27,538 nucleotides of DNA from an uncultured Agathobacter sp. GTDB lineage: Bacteria > Bacillota > Clostridia > Lachnospirales > Lachnospiraceae. The position numbers were made by a program, and so were the translations under genes. Positions within the stretch are counted from its first letter, which is position 1. Every line of letters begins with the position of its first letter. Under the pieces are notes generated by a model that worked only from the letters and a program-made list of their open reading frames with translations, searched no databases and was not told the DNA's origin. This document shows, one piece after another, positions 1 to 8,885 of the stretch. Where the stretch lies: assembly GCA_934358675.1 (NCBI GenBank), contig CAKRKX010000025.1:1-27538 (forward strand). The letters are read 5' to 3'.

Positions 1-1478
1 AGTGAATACTGTGTCTTAGCCATACAAACCGGGAAATTACCCATGCCAAGATCCGTGATTCTCTTTAACTCACGTTCAGTAGCCGCCGTATAAGTAACGC
101 CGTCTGCACCATAGATTTCTTTTGCAACCGTCTCGATCTTCTCCTTAAGTGTCATGTCATCATCGTAGAGAAGTTTAAAGTTACTCTCCTTGGTTTCAAG
201 AGTCTCGAGCACCTTATTTGCCAGAGCGATACCGCCTTCGCCACCTTTTTCCCATACTTCGGAAAGTGCGAATTCGCATCCTCTCTCTTTACAGAACTGC
301 TCGACAAAATCTGTCTCGGCCTTTGTATCGGTAATGAAAGAGTTTAACGTAACAACAACCGGCACACCGTATTTCTGTAAGTTTTCGATATGTTTCTCAA
401 GATTGACAATACCTGTCTTGAGAGCATCAAGGTTCTCTTCGCTGAGCTGATCTTTCGGCACACCACCGTTGTACTTGAGCGCACGGATCGTGGCAACCAG
501 AACAACCGCATCCGGATGAAGTTCCGCTTTGCGACACTTGATGTCAAAGAACTTCTCTGCTCCAAGATCCGCACCGAATCCGGCCTCTGTGATAACATAA
601 TCGGCAAGCTTTAACGCTGTCTTTGTTGCGCGGACACTATTACATCCGTGTGCGATATTGGCAAACGGGCCACCATGTACGATCGCAGGTGTATGTTCAA
701 GTGTCTGGATCAGGTTCGGCTTTAACGCATCTTTGAGAAGCGCAGCCATCGATCCGACAGCCTGTAAATCTTCCGCTGTAACAGGCTTACCATCAAATGT
801 ATATGCAACAATGATTCTTCCGAGTCTTCTCTTAAGATCATTCATATCGTCAGCAAGACAAAGGATCGCCATAATCTCTGATGCAACCGTGATTACGAAA
901 TGATCCTCGCGCACCATTCCGTCCATCTTGTTTCCAAGACCGACAACCACATTACGGAGCACACGGTCATTCATATCCAGACAGCGCTTCCAGACAATCT
1001 GTCTCGGATCAATACCAAGCTCATTTCCCTGCTGAATATGGTTATCCAGCAAAGCAGCCAGTAAGTTGTTGGCAGATGTAATTGCATGGAAATCTCCGGT
1101 AAAATGCAAGTTTAAATCTTCCATCGGAACAACCTGGGCATATCCGCCGCCGGCAGCTCCGCCCTTAATTCCGAAGCACGGTCCCAAAGAAGGCTCACGA
1201 AGAGCGATCAATGCTTTCTTTCCAAGCTTTCCGAATGCCTGTCCGAGTCCTACACTGGTTGTTGTCTTTCCCTCTCCTGCCGGAGTCGGATTAATTGCTG
1301 TAACAAGGATCAGTTTTCCATCCGGATTGTTCTTCGACTTTTCGATCAACTCATCGGAAATCTTTGCTTTATACTTTCCGTATAATTCAAGATCATCCTC
1401 CGCAATCCCGATAGATGCCGCAACCTCTTTGATTGGAAGCATGGTTGCTTCCTGTGCAATTTGAATATCGCTCTTCAT
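1..1478 (-). CDS. fhs: Formate--tetrahydrofolate ligase, 3' end cut by the window
   Basis: This enzyme joins formate to tetrahydrofolate at the cost of ATP, giving 10-formyl-THF for one-carbon metabolism in the cytoplasm. The readable part is about 492 residues; the family is usually near 556, so roughly the last 60 residues lie beyond base 1. The P-loop-like [14 protein letters not shown] sits at residues 64-77, followed by the conserved [14 protein letters not shown] and HFTGDFHAI stretches. The start at 1478 ([11 protein letters not shown]) follows a strong AAGGAGGA ribosome site. It is 51 bp downstream of the ftsK stop on the same strand with no terminator between them, so co-transcription is possible. 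Identification is firm from motif content. Confidence 0.96.
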   Translation of the reverse strand, partial: MKSDIQIAQEATMLPIKEVAASIGIAEDDLELYGKYKAKISDELIEKSKNNPDGKLILVTAINPTPAGEGKTTTSVGLGQAFGKLGKKALIALREPSLGPCFGIKGGAAGGGYAQVVPMEDLNLHFTGDFHAITSANNLLAALLDNHIQQGNELGIDPRQIVWKRCLDMNDRVLRNVVVGLGNKMDGMVREDHFVITVASEIMAILCLADDMNDLKRRLGRIIVAYTFDGKPVTAEDLQAVGSMAALLKDALKPNLIQTLEHTPAIVHGGPFANIAHGCNSVRATKTALKLADYVITEAGFGADLGAEKFFDIKCRKAELHPDAVVLVATIRALKYNGGVPKDQLSEENLDALKTGIVNLEKHIENLQKYGVPVVVTLNSFITDTKAETDFVEQFCKERGCEFALSEVWEKGGEGGIALANKVLETLETKESNFKLLYDDDMTLKEKIETVAKEIYGADGVTYTAATERELKRITDLGMGNFPVCMAKTQYS

Positions 1479-1529
1479 AACTTAATGTCCTCCTTTGTTG
1501 TGTTCCTTTTATAATGATTATCACTTTTC

Positions 1530-4202
1530 TCAATTAGCGTCAAGATAAGCTTCGAATTGTTCTTTGTTCATCAGCACGGTACGTGGCTTGGTTCCCTCCT
1601 CCGGTCCGACGATTCCGGCCTCTTCGAGCTGATCCATAATTCTGGCAGCGCGGTTGAATCCTACCTTCAGATAACGCTGCAGCATGCCGATCGATGCCTT
1701 CTCCTTATCTACAATGATCTTGGCAGCATCCACAAAGTACGCATCCCTTCCATCATCCGATGTATCGGAATCCGAGATTGACACACTGTTCGATCCGGAA
1801 GACTGCAGACTCTCCATCTTCTGCTGTACAGAATCGTTATACTGCGCATCTCCGTTGTGTTCCTTGATATATTCAACGACATCCGACACTTCATCATCCG
1901 AGACAAACGCTCCCTGTACACGGATCGGCTTCGGTGCTCCCTGCGGGTTAAAAAGCATATCACCTTTGCCGAGCAGTTTTTCCGCGCCATTCATATCCAG
2001 AATCGTTCGTGAATCCACACCGGATGTTACCGCAAACGCAATACGGCTCGGCATATTCGCCTTGATCAGTCCGGTAATGACATTGACGGACGGTCTCTGT
2101 GTCGCGATCACAAGATGAATTCCGGCAGCACGTGCCAGCTGTGCCAATCGGCAGATTGCCTCTTCCACATCGTTCGATGCAACCATCATAAGGTCTGCCA
2201 GCTCGTCTACAATAATGACGATCTGTGGCATCTTCTGCGGGCGCTCCTGTCCTTCCGGAACCTCAATGGAATCAACCTTTGCATTGTATCCGTTGATCTC
2301 ACGCACATTCGCCTGTGCAAACTTCTCGTAACGGTCCGTCATCTCCGCAACCGCCCAGTGCAGTGCACCGGAAGCTTTCTTAGGGTCTGTGACAACCGGG
2401 ATCATCAGATGCGGAATTCCATTGTACACACTTAACTCCACAACCTTCGGATCGATCATCAGAAGTTTGACTTCACTCGGATCCGCCTTATACAAAATAC
2501 TCATAATGATCGTATTGATACAGACCGATTTACCGGAGCCGGTCGCGCCGGCGATCAGAAGATGCGGCATCTTTGCAATGTCCGTAACCTTCGTCTTTCC
2601 GGAGATATCTTTGCCGACCGCAAAACTGATCTTCGACTTGGATTCCTGAAACTCCTTCGATTCGATCAGATCCCGGAATGCAACGGTCACATTCTCCTTG
2701 TTCGGAACCTCGATTCCGACCGCCGCTTTACCAGGAATCGGTGCTTCGATACGGATATCGGCGGCGGCAAGATTCAGTTTGATATCATCGGCAAGACCGA
2801 CAATCTTGCTGACCTTCACGCCCATCTCCGGCTGTATCTCATATCTGGTCACTGCCGGACCGCAGCTGATATTGGTTACCGTCACATTGACACCGAACGT
2901 CTTTAACGTCTGTTGCAGCTTATTTGCTGTCTCCCGAAGCTGACTCTCGGTATTGGCGGATTTCTTTCCGGATCCCTTCTTTAACAGATCAACCGGCGGA
3001 AAAACATACTGTTTCTCCGGTTGCGTCGTCTGAGGCATCATCTCCTGCACAACACCCGCAATCTCTTTTTGAATTTCTTCTTCCGTCGCCTTTGCTTTGC
3101 GCTTCGTATGCTGCGCCACCGGTGGTTCTTCTGCCGGAGGCACTTCTTCTGCGACCGGATTACCCATTGCCGCTTCCTGAGGTTCCGGTGTCTCATGCAT
3201 AAAATCTCCGGAGATTACCGGTTCCGGCACAGCTGCCGGAGTCTGCGCCGTAATCTCACCCGAGAGGATTGGCTGTACCGATGCTTTTTCCGGTTCAAAT
3301 ACCGGCTGCGCACCGGAAGAAAGACGCACCTTGCTCTCCTGACTCACATCCGGAAGATCCACTTCCGGTCCGGCATATAATTCACCGATCTCGTCCGATG
3401 ACTCGATCGCACTCTCACTCTTGTCGTCGATCTTTGTATCGATCGATACACCGGATACCTTATGATCCATTCGGCGCTTGCGACGCTCCTCGTTCTTATA
3501 TTCACGATATTCCCGATATCGTTCATTGCTTTCTTTCGCTGACTCGTAGACTTTCTGTCCGCCTTTTTGCATTCCTTTTAAAGCAGAACGCTCCGTGATC
3601 AACACGAGGCAGATGATCAGCACGATAAAATCAATAATATACGATCCGATCACCCCGAACGCTTTCACCATCACGCAAGCAAGCGAGCCTCCGATGATTC
3701 CACCGCCGGCACGCTGCGTGGCACTGTATGTATATGCTCTCATCGGTTCATAATATTCCTGTGTGCTTCCCGCAAGGGATAAGAACAGGCAGAAGAAAGC
3801 AACAAACACGATTCCGGCCACCAGTTTAATGGAAGCATGAAAGTTTCCTTTGTTAGAAGCTGTAAAAAAGCTTGCGACCAGGATCAGAAGCGGCAATACA
3901 TAAGCGATCAGTCCAAACACACCAAAAAGAAAGCTGCTGACCGCCTGTCCGACAACGCCTCCGAATCCAAGATTACTGACAAACAGAAGAAGCGACACGG
4001 CAACAATGATCCAAAGGATTACCTCCGTGCGAAAAGCTTCCGCTTTCTCCATCTGTTCCATTCGTTGTTTCTTGGTCATGCGTCGATTCGTACTTTTACG
4101 AGCGGTCGACCTGTTTGCTGCAGATCGACTTGTAGATTTGTTTCCTGTGTTCGATTTATTTCGATTATGGTTATTCGAAGTTTTACGGTTTCCCGTAGCC
4201 AT
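1530..4202 (-). CDS. ftsK: DNA translocase FtsK/SpoIIIE
   Basis: This is a membrane-anchored, ATP-driven DNA pump that moves chromosome ends across the division or sporulation septum. I see a very basic, Asn/Ser/Arg-rich N-terminus (residues 1-50), about four hydrophobic segments within residues 60-210, a Pro/Glu-rich linker, the motor with Walker A GATGSGKS near residues 549-556 and Walker B-like IIIVDELADLMM, and a C-terminal winged-helix gamma domain (KIIVDKEKASIGMLQRYLKVGF region) that reads KOPS/SRS-type sites. The protein is 890 residues from ATG 4202. An upstream in-frame ATG at 4226 would put the ribosome site AAGGGAG inside the gene, so the later start is chosen. Sequence alone cannot separate FtsK from SpoIIIE function. 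Confidence 0.95.
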   Translation of the reverse strand: MATGNRKTSNNHNRNKSNTGNKSTSRSAANRSTARKSTNRRMTKKQRMEQMEKAEAFRTEVILWIIVAVSLLLFVSNLGFGGVVGQAVSSFLFGVFGLIAYVLPLLILVASFFTASNKGNFHASIKLVAGIVFVAFFCLFLSLAGSTQEYYEPMRAYTYSATQRAGGGIIGGSLACVMVKAFGVIGSYIIDFIVLIICLVLITERSALKGMQKGGQKVYESAKESNERYREYREYKNEERRKRRMDHKVSGVSIDTKIDDKSESAIESSDEIGELYAGPEVDLPDVSQESKVRLSSGAQPVFEPEKASVQPILSGEITAQTPAAVPEPVISGDFMHETPEPQEAAMGNPVAEEVPPAEEPPVAQHTKRKAKATEEEIQKEIAGVVQEMMPQTTQPEKQYVFPPVDLLKKGSGKKSANTESQLRETANKLQQTLKTFGVNVTVTNISCGPAVTRYEIQPEMGVKVSKIVGLADDIKLNLAAADIRIEAPIPGKAAVGIEVPNKENVTVAFRDLIESKEFQESKSKISFAVGKDISGKTKVTDIAKMPHLLIAGATGSGKSVCINTIIMSILYKADPSEVKLLMIDPKVVELSVYNGIPHLMIPVVTDPKKASGALHWAVAEMTDRYEKFAQANVREINGYNAKVDSIEVPEGQERPQKMPQIVIIVDELADLMMVASNDVEEAICRLAQLARAAGIHLVIATQRPSVNVITGLIKANMPSRIAFAVTSGVDSRTILDMNGAEKLLGKGDMLFNPQGAPKPIRVQGAFVSDDEVSDVVEYIKEHNGDAQYNDSVQQKMESLQSSGSNSVSISDSDTSDDGRDAYFVDAAKIIVDKEKASIGMLQRYLKVGFNRAARIMDQLEEAGIVGPEEGTKPRTVLMNKEQFEAYLDAN

Positions 4203-4237
4203 GAAATACACTCCCTTAATTCTCAATAATAAAATTC

Positions 4238-4266
4238 ATTTTATCATATTTTAGGAGAGATGTCAT
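4238..4266 (-). promoter_or_regulatory. Candidate sigma-A promoter for ftsK
   Basis: Reading the minus strand, ATGACA (4261-4266) is followed after 17 bp by TAAAAT (4238-4243), about 36 bp upstream of the ftsK ATG. One mismatch to consensus in each hexamer with ideal spacing. It lies in the 88-bp gap after tepA, so ftsK may have its own promoter in addition to any read-through. Confidence 0.5.
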
Positions 4267-4290
4267 CCCATAGCTTCGAAAATCCGTTCA

Positions 4291-5010
4291 TCATTTACCG
4301 GCTTCAATCCGATGATACAATGCGTCAAAGGCATCGGAAATCCCACCGACCGCATCAATGATTCCTTCCTCTACCGCCTCTTTACCGACAAGTATCGTTC
4401 CTAAATCCTTGGTCAGCATCTGTGTGTTCATCATCATATCTTCCACGCGCTGCTTGTTCACACTGCAATGCGAAGTGATAAAACCGATGATCCGATCCTG
4501 CATCTGCTGAAAGTAATCGTAGGTCTGCCTTGCTCCGATCACTGTTCCGCTCATTCTCACGGGATGGATCACCATCGTTCCGCTTGGCACGATCAGTGAA
4601 TAATCGGTTGCGACGGCAAGCGGAACTCCGATCGAGTGACTTCCGCCCAACACAAGAGAAACCGTCGGCTTACTCATGGACGCTACCATCTCTGCGATTG
4701 CAAGACCGCTCTCCACATCCCCGCCCATTGTATTTAAGATAATAAGAACGCCGTCAACACTATTATCATCTTCGATTGCTGCAAGTTTCGGCAGAACATG
4801 CTCATATTTTGTTGTTTTTGCCGTTGAAGGAAGACATTCATGCCCTTCAATCTCCCCAATGATCGATAACAGATAAATAGTTCTGTCTTTTCCGTTTCGA
4901 CTGGCATGCAGGATCGCCTGTCCGAAATCCCTGATCTGCTCATTCTTTTTTTCTTCCGCATCCATGCGCTCCGCCTCCTGCGTCGCACCTTCCTTCTTTT
5001 CCTCTTCCAT
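4291..5010 (-). CDS. tepA: ClpP-family serine protease, TepA-like
   Basis: A 239-residue member of the ClpP/crotonase fold. TepA of Bacillus is a ClpP-like protein linked to protein secretion, and relatives in Clostridia often sit before spoIIIE/ftsK as here. The catalytic serine is probably S126 in GGSHSIGVPLA and the histidine H149 in MVIHPV; the aspartate is not assigned. The N-terminus (1-28) is highly charged, with Glu and Lys repeats and no signal peptide. Start at 5010 follows AAGGAGG; an upstream ATG at 5049 would place that site inside the gene. The gene begins 19 bp after the end of a 124-bp repeat and I could find no convincing promoter upstream. Family call is firm; the exact role is inferred. 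Confidence 0.85.
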   Translation of the reverse strand: MEEEKKEGATQEAERMDAEEKKNEQIRDFGQAILHASRNGKDRTIYLLSIIGEIEGHECLPSTAKTTKYEHVLPKLAAIEDDNSVDGVLIILNTMGGDVESGLAIAEMVASMSKPTVSLVLGGSHSIGVPLAVATDYSLIVPSGTMVIHPVRMSGTVIGARQTYDYFQQMQDRIIGFITSHCSVNKQRVEDMMMNTQMLTKDLGTILVGKEAVEEGIIDAVGGISDAFDALYHRIEAGK

Positions 5011-5028
5011 CGAAACCTCCTTAAATTG

Positions 5029-5152
5029 AAGTGTGCGCTTGCCGCACACTTTCGCGCGCGAGCGGTATGCTCAGCATAAACTTCTTCTCCGCGAGCTGCG
5101 CATCCCTGCGGAGCGTTTTTATTCATAGGAAAGAATTTCCTGTGAATAAAAA
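5029..5152. repeat. Interspersed hairpin-rich repeat, copy A
   Basis: This 124-bp block is about 92% identical, without gaps, to 26425-26548 in the same orientation (I count 10 differences by eye). It holds four inverted repeats: a 9-bp stem AAGTGTGCG/CGCACACTT at 5029-5051, a short TATGC/GCATA stem near 5066-5078, CTCCGC/GCGGAG at about 5087-5112, and a 16-bp terminal stem TTTTTATTCATAGGAA with one G-U type pair. It lies between the glgA terminator, whose T-run it overlaps, and the tepA ribosome site. No transposase or clear target duplication was seen. Confidence 0.85.
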
Positions 5153-5184
5153 ATAAGAACGAACACCAAAGTATTCGTTCTTAT
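5145..5184 (-). terminator. Intrinsic terminator after glgA
   Basis: An 11-bp stem ATAAGAACGAA (5153-5163) pairs with TTCGTTCTTAT (5174-5184), with two further pairs possible inside, followed on the minus strand by a run of six T. It lies 20 bp beyond the glgA stop and should end the corC-yebC-glgA transcript. Its T-run is the first part of repeat copy A. Confidence 0.85.
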
Positions 5185-5204
5185 CATGTGAAAATATTTC
5201 GTTT

Positions 5205-6656
5205 TTATTCTCCGAGGAGATAATTGTACAAGCCCTCATAGCGGAAGCGTGATGCGTTCCATGAGAAATCATTGGCCATACCGCGATCCACGACCTGGTT
5301 CCACTGGCGCCTGCGATCATAATAAATATGCTTTGAGTAATTGATTACATGAAGCATCTCATCCGCATTGTAGTTTGAAAATGAGAAACCGTCTCCGATG
5401 TTCTCGTACTCATTATACGCCTGTACGGTATCCTTCAATCCACCGGTCTCACGCACGATCGGTACGGTTCCGTAACGGAACGAGATCAACTGTGTCAGTC
5501 CGCACGGCTCGAAACGTGACGGCATCAGAAATGCATCTGCAGCCGCATAAAGCTTATGTGCCAGATCATCCGAATAACAGATGTTCGCAGACACACGATC
5601 CGGATATTTCCATGCATAATGACGGAACATATTCTCATACTGTGGCTCTCCGGTTCCGATCACAACAAGCTGTGTATAATCGTCAACCAATCCGTCCATC
5701 ACCGCATTAATAAGGTCAAGTCCCTTCTGATCCGTAAGTCTTGAGATCAGACCGATCATGTATTTTTTCTTGTCAACCGCAAGTCCAAGTTCTTCCTGCA
5801 GCTTCTCTTTGTTGATTGCCTTACGCTTACGGAAGTTCTCTGCATTATAGTTTGCATAGATCTTGCCATCCGTATCCGGATTGTAAACATCATAATCAAT
5901 ACCGTTGACAATACCCTGCATATCATAATGGCGGGCAGAAAGAAGACCATTGAGTCCCTCGCCGTAATAATCCGTCTGGATCTCCTGCGCATAACTGTCA
6001 CTTACCGTTGTAATATAGTCCGCGTAAACAAGTCCGCCTTTTAACATATTGGCATCCTTGTTGAACTCAAGCTTATCCGGTGTAAACAGATCCGCCGCAA
6101 ATCCGGTCAGTCCCTTCATCGTCTTGACATCCCAGATTCCCTGGAAGCGAAGGTTATGTATCGTCATAATTGATTTAATGCCCCAGAAGAACGAATCTGC
6201 CTGAAATTCATTCTTAAGATATACCGGAATCAATCCTGCCTGCCAGTCATGGCAATGGATGATATCCGGTCTGAAGCCGATTACAGGAAGCATGGAAAGA
6301 ACCGCTTTATCGAAGAAACAGAACTTCTCGATATCGTAGCGCATATCCCCATACGGTACAAAACAGTTGAAATACTCCTGATTATCAATAAAGTAATACG
6401 TGATTCCATCCAGTTTATATTGCATGACCCCAACATACTTATTCTGGATGTACGAACCCGCACTCATGTAAAAATGCGTTACATACTCAAACTGATTCCG
6501 GTACTGTTCCGGAATACAGCTGTAATTCGGAATAACAACACGAACGTCCCATTCGTTTTTGTCAAACGCTTTCGGAAGTGCGCCGCACACATCGGCAAGA
6601 CCTCCGGTCTTGATAAACGGAACACACTCTGATGCAGCAAACAAAATTTTCTTCAT
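5205..6656 (-). CDS. glgA: Glycogen synthase (ADP-glucose, GT5)
   Basis: Transfers glucose from ADP-glucose to the non-reducing end of a growing alpha-1,4-glucan, building glycogen in the cytoplasm. The 483-residue length is typical for bacterial GlgA. The ADP-glucose binding KTGGLADV is at residues 16-23, and the C-terminal GT-B domain carries the PSRFEPCGLTQL motif with its conserved Glu and the GTVPIVRETGGL loop. Start at 6656 has GGAGG a few bases upstream. It is 35 bp downstream of yebC and closes that transcript with a clear terminator. No other glg genes are nearby, so glycogen synthesis genes appear to be scattered or located elsewhere. Confidence 0.96.
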   Translation of the reverse strand: MKKILFAASECVPFIKTGGLADVCGALPKAFDKNEWDVRVVIPNYSCIPEQYRNQFEYVTHFYMSAGSYIQNKYVGVMQYKLDGITYYFIDNQEYFNCFVPYGDMRYDIEKFCFFDKAVLSMLPVIGFRPDIIHCHDWQAGLIPVYLKNEFQADSFFWGIKSIMTIHNLRFQGIWDVKTMKGLTGFAADLFTPDKLEFNKDANMLKGGLVYADYITTVSDSYAQEIQTDYYGEGLNGLLSARHYDMQGIVNGIDYDVYNPDTDGKIYANYNAENFRKRKAINKEKLQEELGLAVDKKKYMIGLISRLTDQKGLDLINAVMDGLVDDYTQLVVIGTGEPQYENMFRHYAWKYPDRVSANICYSDDLAHKLYAAADAFLMPSRFEPCGLTQLISFRYGTVPIVRETGGLKDTVQAYNEYENIGDGFSFSNYNADEMLHVINYSKHIYYDRRRQWNQVVDRGMANDFSWNASRFRYEGLYNYLLGE

Positions 6657-6691
6657 ACCTGCCTCCTATTCTTCCCCTATATCCAATTGTC

Positions 6692-7420
6692 TTATTCGTC
6701 CCAGTTATGGTAAACTTCCTGAACATCGTCATCATCATCGAGCAGATCTAAGATTCTGCCGATATTGATGATGTCCGCCTCGTCGGTAAGTGTAACATAT
6801 GTCTGTGGAATCATGCTTACCTCTGCGGAAGCCATAACTATTCCCTGCTCCTCAAGCGCCTTATGAACCGCATCGAAATCTGCAGGTGCAGTTGTAATCT
6901 CAAAGCTGTCTTCCTCTTCCGCAAAATCCTCAGCTCCGGCATCGAGTGCCATCATCATCAGATCGTCGGCATCCATATCGCAGTCTTCCTTAGCGACAAT
7001 GATCTGTCCCTTTTCGTCAAACATATAAGATACACAGCCCTGTGTACCGATACTTCCCTGTCCCTTGGTAAACGCGTTACGCACATTGGCTGCGGTACGG
7101 TTCTTGTTGTCGGTCAGACACTTAACGATGATTGCGGTACCGCTTGGTCCGTATCCTTCATATGTAGCTGTCTCATAATTGACACTGTTTCCGTCTCCGG
7201 CAGCTTTCTTGATTCCACGGTCGATCGTATCGTTCGGCATATTGTTTGCTTTTGCCTTGGCGATCACCTGTGCAAGTTTAAAATTGTTGGCAGGATCCGG
7301 TCCGCCCTCTTTTACTGCTACGGCGATCTCTCGTCCGATCATGGTAAAGATCTTACCCTTTGCAGCATCGTTTTTCTCCTTTTTATGCTTGATATTCGCA
7401 AATTTGGAATGTCCTGACAT
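6692..7420 (-). CDS. YebC/PmpR/TACO1-family regulatory protein
   Basis: A 242-residue YebC-family protein. Members were long annotated as DNA-binding transcriptional regulators; some have since been tied to translation of difficult peptide stretches, so the precise role here is open. The signature [25 protein letters not shown] opens the protein (two adjoining halves of the family's N-terminal motif), followed by [12 protein letters not shown] and the [13 protein letters not shown] block; the acidic C-terminus has a run of aspartates ([14 protein letters not shown]). Start at 7420 follows AGAGGAT. It sits between the CorC-like gene (44 bp) and glgA (35 bp), probably in one transcript. Confidence 0.93.
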   Translation of the reverse strand: MSGHSKFANIKHKKEKNDAAKGKIFTMIGREIAVAVKEGGPDPANNFKLAQVIAKAKANNMPNDTIDRGIKKAAGDGNSVNYETATYEGYGPSGTAIIVKCLTDNKNRTAANVRNAFTKGQGSIGTQGCVSYMFDEKGQIIVAKEDCDMDADDLMMMALDAGAEDFAEEEDSFEITTAPADFDAVHKALEEQGIVMASAEVSMIPQTYVTLTDEADIINIGRILDLLDDDDDVQEVYHNWDE

Positions 7421-7464
7421 AATAAATCCTCTTTTCTAAATTGTATTCTCTGTTGTTAATTTTA

Positions 7465-8376
7465 TCATTCTTTAGCAGTTCGTGCAAGTGGCTGCGTTGT
7501 TAGCATTGCAGACATATCCTGTGCCTTTTTCACAAGCACCTCACGGATCATCTTGTCCTCAACCTTAAGCACATGAAATTCATATCCGTACATGCAGATT
7601 TTCGCTGTCTCGCCGTCGTTCGGAATCTTCTCAAGAAGTGAAACAAGGAAACCGTTCAGCGTCTCAAATGCATCTTCCTCAACCGGAAGCTTTAACAGTT
7701 CGATCACATCCGGCATACTGGCCAGTCCGTTCATCAGATAACTGCCATCCTGATTCATGCGGATCAGCGTTTCTTCCTCATCATGTTCATCCTCAATATT
7801 GCCGACGATCTCCTCTAAGATGTCCTCCATTGCGACAACCCCGGAAGTCTGTCCATATTCATCCACCACGATGACCATATGGCTTTTCTTCGCCTGCATC
7901 GTCTTAAAAAGCGTATGAATATTGAGAGTCTCCGGCACAAAATCCACATCACGGATCAGATTCGGAATATCCTTGATGGAAGTACGAAAAACTTCGTTTT
8001 TCTGTGCAAATGCAAACGCATCTTTAATATGTAGGACACCGATAATGTTATCGATGTCATCCAGATAAACCGGATAGCGGGATTTGCTGTTCTCGATAAT
8101 AAAAGACACCGCATCGTTGTACGACAGATTTCCGTCGATCGCGATCAGGTTCTTCCGGTGCGTCATAATATCCTTGGCTTCCTTATCGCCAAACTCGAAA
8201 ATATTATGGATCATCTCTGCTTCGGAAGCGAGAAGCACACCCTGTTCATGTCCTTCATTGACCATCGAGATAATCTCTTCCTCCGTCACATCATCTTCAT
8301 GTACCGACGGATTTTTTACAAAGTTCATAAATTTCTTAATAAAATTTGTCCGGTTGGGACTCGCGCCCTCATCCAT
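7465..8376 (-). CDS. CorC/HlyC-type protein: paired CBS domains plus transporter-associated domain
   Basis: A 303-residue soluble protein with two CBS domains (about residues 65-185) and a C-terminal CorC_HlyC domain (about 205-290, beginning at the NQDGSYLMNGLASMPDVIELL stretch). The signature EFGDKEAKDIMTHRKNLIAI is typical. There is no N-terminal DUF21 membrane domain, so it resembles E. coli CorC/YbeX in architecture rather than the membrane-bound YfjD-type proteins. The family is linked to Mg2+/Co2+ homeostasis and, for YbeX, ribosome metabolism; the substrate is not visible from sequence. Start at 8376 follows AAGGAGAG. It heads a likely operon with yebC and glgA. Confidence 0.88.
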   Translation of the reverse strand: MDEGASPNRTNFIKKFMNFVKNPSVHEDDVTEEEIISMVNEGHEQGVLLASEAEMIHNIFEFGDKEAKDIMTHRKNLIAIDGNLSYNDAVSFIIENSKSRYPVYLDDIDNIIGVLHIKDAFAFAQKNEVFRTSIKDIPNLIRDVDFVPETLNIHTLFKTMQAKKSHMVIVVDEYGQTSGVVAMEDILEEIVGNIEDEHDEEETLIRMNQDGSYLMNGLASMPDVIELLKLPVEEDAFETLNGFLVSLLEKIPNDGETAKICMYGYEFHVLKVEDKMIREVLVKKAQDMSAMLTTQPLARTAKE

Positions 8377-8441
8377 ATCAGTCTCTCCTTTTGTTCAATT
8401 GGGAATATTTCTCAATGCCCCGACTATAGTAAATCTTCAAA

Positions 8442-8470
8442 ATCATACCATGTGTACCGCTTTACGTCAA
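8442..8470 (-). promoter_or_regulatory. Sigma-A promoter for the corC-yebC-glgA transcript
   Basis: On the minus strand TTGACG (8465-8470) and TATGAT (8442-8447) are separated by exactly 17 bp. The -35 box begins just after the mazF stop codon, so the transcript has a leader of about 60 bases before the corC-like ATG at 8376. Confidence 0.75.
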
Positions 8471-8471
8471 G

Positions 8472-8819
8472 TTATGTAAACAGTTCCAGGCTGATTTCCA
8501 AGGCTTTATCGATTTTCACAAGGATCTGATTGTCAAGATGGCACACCTTATCCTTAAGCCTTTTTTTATCGATGGTACGAAGCTGTTCCAACAGAACGAC
8601 CGAATCCTTCGCAAGATCGTATTTATCACAGTTAAGTTCCACATGTGTCGGCAGCTTTGCCTTGTGCATCTGTGACGTGATCGCCGCACAGATCACCGTC
8701 GGACTGTGACGGTTCCCTACATTGTTCTGAATAATAAGAACCGGCCGGACGCCGCCCTGCTCCGAGCCGACGACCGGTCTTAAATCTGCGTAATAGACAT
8801 CTCCTCTTTGAATCACCAT
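8472..8819 (-). CDS. mazF: MazF/PemK/NdoA-family endoribonuclease toxin
   Basis: A 115-residue MazF-family protein, the size of Bacillus NdoA (EndoA). The conserved opening [28 protein letters not shown], the central [20 protein letters not shown] and the [12 protein letters not shown] segment are characteristic of sequence-specific mRNA interferases. In Bacillus the order is alr, antitoxin ndoAI, ndoA; here mazF follows alr by only 66 bp and no antitoxin reading frame fits in that gap or directly after it. The start is ATG 8819 with GGAG ten bases upstream. It is probably the last gene of the rex-headed transcript. Activity and cleavage specificity cannot be judged from sequence. Confidence 0.92.
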   Translation of the reverse strand: MVIQRGDVYYADLRPVVGSEQGGVRPVLIIQNNVGNRHSPTVICAAITSQMHKAKLPTHVELNCDKYDLAKDSVVLLEQLRTIDKKRLKDKVCHLDNQILVKIDKALEISLELFT

Positions 8820-8885
8820 ACTTCTTTCACTCCATAAATTGTTATACCTGTAGTATTTCCAATTTTATCGAGTGTATACAACCGA

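Noticed and set aside
1479..1529. Candidate fhs promoter beginning TTGACG over the ftsK stop
   Set aside because: At 17 bp the -10 would be TAATCA, and better -10-like sequence lies at the wrong distance. Too weak to list.
8871..8882. TTGTATACA-like half palindrome downstream of alr, similar to the GntR operator core
   Set aside because: Only the short TGTATACA core is shared and it is not at a recognisable promoter, so chance is a sufficient explanation. The same holds for a similar core near 19504.
8820..8885. Possible antitoxin gene or separate mazF promoter in the alr-mazF gap
   Set aside because: 66 bp is too short for a MazE-like protein, and the best -10 (TATAAC) has no usable -35 at 17 bp. 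Co-transcription with alr is simpler.
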